DNA of 64,000 nt. Origin: CAWCPR01 sp963797475. GTDB taxonomy: Bacteria > Chloroflexota > Anaerolineae > Anaerolineales > UBA4823. Shown one piece after another: positions 61,946 through 64,000 of the stretch. The stretch spans positions 62,001 to 126,000 of the forward strand of contig CAWCPR010000009.1 of assembly GCA_963797475.1 (NCBI GenBank). The letters are read 5' to 3'. The translations under genes were made by a program, and so were the position numbers. How positions within the stretch are numbered: position 1 is the stretch's first letter; each line of letters starts with the position of its first letter. The notes beneath the pieces were generated by a model. It was not told where the DNA came from. It saw nothing but the letters and a program-made list of their open reading frames with translations, and searched no databases.

Positions 61946-63241
61946 TTATAGGAGAGATAAAAATTCTCCACCCGTGAAAGATCGTGGACAATCCGGGCCT
62001 AATTCAGCTATGAAGGAAGATGCAATTGAATATACATCTCGATTATCACCACCATGTATTTGTGCTCTCATTTTATATGCTATATCCCTCGGTAATCGCA
62101 ATGCACTTGATAACACCAAGGTTTCCCCTGTACGAGTGATCGCGACATAGAAAAGCCTTCGCTGCTCTTCTATAAATCGTTGTTGTTGATCAAATGTCAA
62201 ATCCTCACTCGATGAAGTTGGAATAATTCCTTCAATGCACCCTATAACGATCACATGGTTCGCACTCAATCCCTTCGACTTATGTAAGCTCATGATACGA
62301 ACATAATCTACGTCGGTCGGCAACTCTGGTTGGATAATATTCTCCATGAGTGAGTTCAAAGCGTCATCCAATGTGGCATTTGAGTCTAATTGTCCTAATA
62401 TCCCACGTAATGGATCATACCATTCTTGTTCCACAGGAAAAATATCAGCCAAAATATCCGTAACTGAAAGTCCAATAAGGTTTTGTTGATACTGTAATAA
62501 CGATCGATATCTTTGAACCAAACCATTTGTATACGGAATTCGAATTTCTTGCGCTGTAAGTGAATTTAAAGCTTCTAAAATAGATATTGTGTGATTTGAG
62601 CAATATGCTCGGAGTCGTTCATATTCATTAACTCGAAGATTTTGGGAACCAAAACCCAGCCAACAACGAAGGGCAACCGCATCACCTGGATTTACGATTA
62701 AGTTCAATAAAGTAAATGCTTGTTGAGCATGGCTATCAGCCAATCGCATGGGATTGCCTTCCAATATTTCTTCTTGGAAAAAGCTGTGAGCAGGAATGCC
62801 CAGTTCAACTAATTTGTCTCTTACCATATATCCAAATTGTCGCCTGGGGCTAAGCACAAGCGTTTGCCCACGGTCGAATTCTTCTGACCGAATCTTATGT
62901 GCAATGTAGGTCGCAATTCCTTCTGCTTCTTCTTGCATGTTTTGCCATTGGACGACATAAATTTCTCCTAATGGGTTTCCGGGGCGAGGTGATAATCGGT
63001 GCTGTAATCGCCTTAAATTAGACTGGATCAAGTTATTGGCCATATTAACAACTCTTATTGGACACCTTCGGCACTCCTCCAATGGGATGTCCAAAGTACC
63101 TTGGTGTTGCTGATCAAATTGCGAAATTCCCTCGGGGTGAGCATAACGAAAGGCTTCATAAATTGATTGATCCTCATCACCAACCACGGTTAAGTCGCCA
63201 TTCTCAGCAAGGAGATCGACTAGGCTTTGCTCAGCGCGATT
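61946..63241 (-). CDS. UvrD/PcrA-like SF1 helicase, C-terminal part (frameshifted)
   Basis: The frame starts, after the shift, with NRAEQSLVDLLAENGDLTVV and GDEDQSIYEAFRYAHPEGIS (motif III region). It has motif IV (EECRRCPIRVVNMANNLI), motif V (VRIMSLHKSKGLSANHVIVI) and motif VI (QRRLFYVAITRTGETLVLSS, with the catalytic Arg of AITRT). The 1B/2B insert and C-terminus look complete (SFIAELGPDCPRSFTGGEFL). An independent start at 63187 would lack the ATPase core, so this is part of the same gene as the next entry. It is the 3'-5' translocase of a possible helicase-nuclease system. Confidence 0.88.
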   Translation of the reverse strand, partial: NRAEQSLVDLLAENGDLTVVGDEDQSIYEAFRYAHPEGISQFDQQHQGTLDIPLEECRRCPIRVVNMANNLIQSNLRRLQHRLSPRPGNPLGEIYVVQWQNMQEEAEGIATYIAHKIRSEEFDRGQTLVLSPRRQFGYMVRDKLVELGIPAHSFFQEEILEGNPMRLADSHAQQAFTLLNLIVNPGDAVALRCWLGFGSQNLRVNEYERLRAYCSNHTISILEALNSLTAQEIRIPYTNGLVQRYRSLLQYQQNLIGLSVTDILADIFPVEQEWYDPLRGILGQLDSNATLDDALNSLMENIIQPELPTDVDYVRIMSLHKSKGLSANHVIVIGCIEGIIPTSSSEDLTFDQQQRFIEEQRRLFYVAITRTGETLVLSSALRLPRDIAYKMRAQIHGGDNRDVYSIASSFIAELGPDCPRSFTGGEFLSLL

Positions 63242-63888
63242 AAATCCTGGTATTCGTCAACTAACACGTGTCGATACCGTCCACGCTCCGGAATACCAGG
63301 GTTATTCCGTAAATAACTGAGCGTGATCGGTACCAATTCACCAATTAGCATTGCCCTGTGAAATCTAAGCCATTCATTAAGAATACCTTGAAAATGTTGA
63401 TCTGCTTCCTCTAGCGGCCATCCTGGTTGCTGATCTTGCTCACGCGCCCAGGCTGCTTCAAATGCCTTCAATCGCCTTCGTCTGTTATAGTAATTTTCAT
63501 GAAAATTCTCTTGTTCAGTACCCAAATCCTCTAACATGAACCTTTCTTCGTACTGGAGCAGTGGTCTAGGTATTCGCCCCGTTATTTGTAAGACGTTTGC
63601 TTGATTTAGTGTAGAAAAACAAAAGGCATGCAATGTTCCTTTGCGTATGCTATCTACTCCCGGTATATCGAGTTCACTAATTTCTCTTTCAGTATCTTTG
63701 GCTGCCATTCGGGTGAAAGTCACGAGCAGAATTTGGCTAGGCGGTACACTAATTTCAAGGAGTCTGGCAACCCTTCTCTTTAGCGCGAAAGTTTTCCCCG
63801 TTCCTGGACCAGCTACTACTCGTAATAGGGGATCATTGCTTGCAGCAATATCATAAGCTAGACCTTCAAGTCCATCATCCCATGCCAT
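63220..63888 (-). CDS. UvrD/PcrA-like SF1 helicase, N-terminal part (frameshifted)
   Basis: ATG 63888 (MAWDDGLEGLAYDIAASNDP) has GGAGG five bases upstream. Walker A is VVAGPGTGKTFALKRRV, motif Ia is ILLVTFTRMAAKDT, GTLHAFCFS is the TxH motif, and Walker B/DExQ is HVLVDEYQDL. The frame stops at 63220 directly after VDEYQDL because one A is missing from the AAA at about 63240 (TTT on the plus strand). With the repair the protein has 647 residues, normal for this class. The frame upstream of 63888 is also open to the window edge, so a longer N-terminus is not fully excluded. Confidence 0.88.
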   Translation of the reverse strand: MAWDDGLEGLAYDIAASNDPLLRVVAGPGTGKTFALKRRVARLLEISVPPSQILLVTFTRMAAKDTEREISELDIPGVDSIRKGTLHAFCFSTLNQANVLQITGRIPRPLLQYEERFMLEDLGTEQENFHENYYNRRRRLKAFEAAWAREQDQQPGWPLEEADQHFQGILNEWLRFHRAMLIGELVPITLSYLRNNPGIPERGRYRHVLVDEYQDLIALSKA

Positions 63889-63917
63889 AAATTCCTCCAT
63901 CAGGGATTTCAATCTAC

Positions 63918-64000
63918 TTATTTGAGAAAATACGCAAGGAACCACTCCAATAAAGTGTAGTTCGGCATAAACTTGATAAAACCAAGGAGAACTGGCAAAC
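63918..64000 (-). CDS. Possible 3' end of another minus-strand gene, cut by the edge
   Basis: An open frame from the edge to a TAA at 63918-63920 reads LPVLLGFIKFMPNYTLLEWF and LAYFLK, hydrophobic and plausible as a C-terminus. It ends 29 bp before the helicase start, a normal operon gap. The segment is too short to be certain, and another frame is open as well. Confidence 0.25.
   Translation of the reverse strand, partial: LPVLLGFIKFMPNYTLLEWFLAYFLK

Overview
The window looks like a chromosomal contig from a Chloroflexota bacterium, most likely an Anaerolineae relative. This is inferred from the mix of gene families: very large multi-GAF/PAS sensors, a ybaB-recR-dnaX cluster, a rodZ-like gene with two HTH domains beside rimO, and an L9 with a long acidic tail. 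No rRNA or tRNA gene was recognised, so the placement is not proven.

Layout. 1-318 is the edge of a LuxR-type regulator with a LexA-like palindrome upstream. 1143-3634 holds a secreted repeat protein and a PlsC acyltransferase. 3707-8956 is a partner-switching module: STAS antagonist, RsbW-like kinase and a 1411-residue six-GAF PP2C phosphatase. 9117-13603 is housekeeping: YacP nuclease, LysM/LTD protein, DUF1992, dnaX, ybaB, recR. 13610-17696 is a SAM-I riboswitch-controlled metH with an unusual repeat-rich leader. 17802-24948 has a C39-type peptidase, an AspT/YidE-like transporter, small membrane proteins, a HAD phosphatase, a methyltransferase and a histidine kinase. 25186-32318 has a membrane glycosyltransferase, a HAL2/CysQ phosphatase, rimO, a rodZ-like gene, rplI and recO. 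32315-38329 is a 2004-residue hybrid histidine kinase. 38576-42217 has an MFS transporter followed by the stump of a ferritin-like gene, DedA and a GT4 glycosyltransferase. 42360-51582 is a signalling island in which a GGDEF diguanylate cyclase and an HD-GYP phosphodiesterase flank a phytochrome-class kinase and its response regulator. 51835-54660 has two GlsB-like proteins, a PH-domain protein and a pRiA4b ORF3-like protein. 54718-55005 is a repeat element with inverted ends. 55188-58710 is a visibly G/C-rich pair: a bacterial expansin and a DUF4091 (GH123-like) secreted protein. 59373-64000 is A/T-rich and defence-like: a UvrD-type helicase, an HsdR C-terminal remnant and a large unrecognised protein ending in a zinc ribbon plus PD-(D/E)XK nuclease.

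Two points govern how the window should be read. First, at least nine one-base frameshifts break seven genes: dnaX, metH, the C39 peptidase, the GGDEF protein, the HD-GYP protein, the helicase and the putative nuclease (three times). Most lie in or next to short homopolymers and both sides keep family-like sequence, so sequencing error is the simplest cause. The single-gene readings are the useful ones, and each repaired length is an exact multiple of three. Second, several genes (yacP, dnaX, the C39 peptidase, recO) have a -10 hexamer ending exactly six bases before the start codon, which implies leaderless mRNAs.

The best candidate for something undescribed is the repaired 744-residue nuclease-fusion protein with its upstream UvrD-like helicase at the right end. 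Next are the tandem-hairpin SAM-riboswitch leader and the roughly 100-bp structured repeat shared by the metH leader and the histidine-kinase upstream region.
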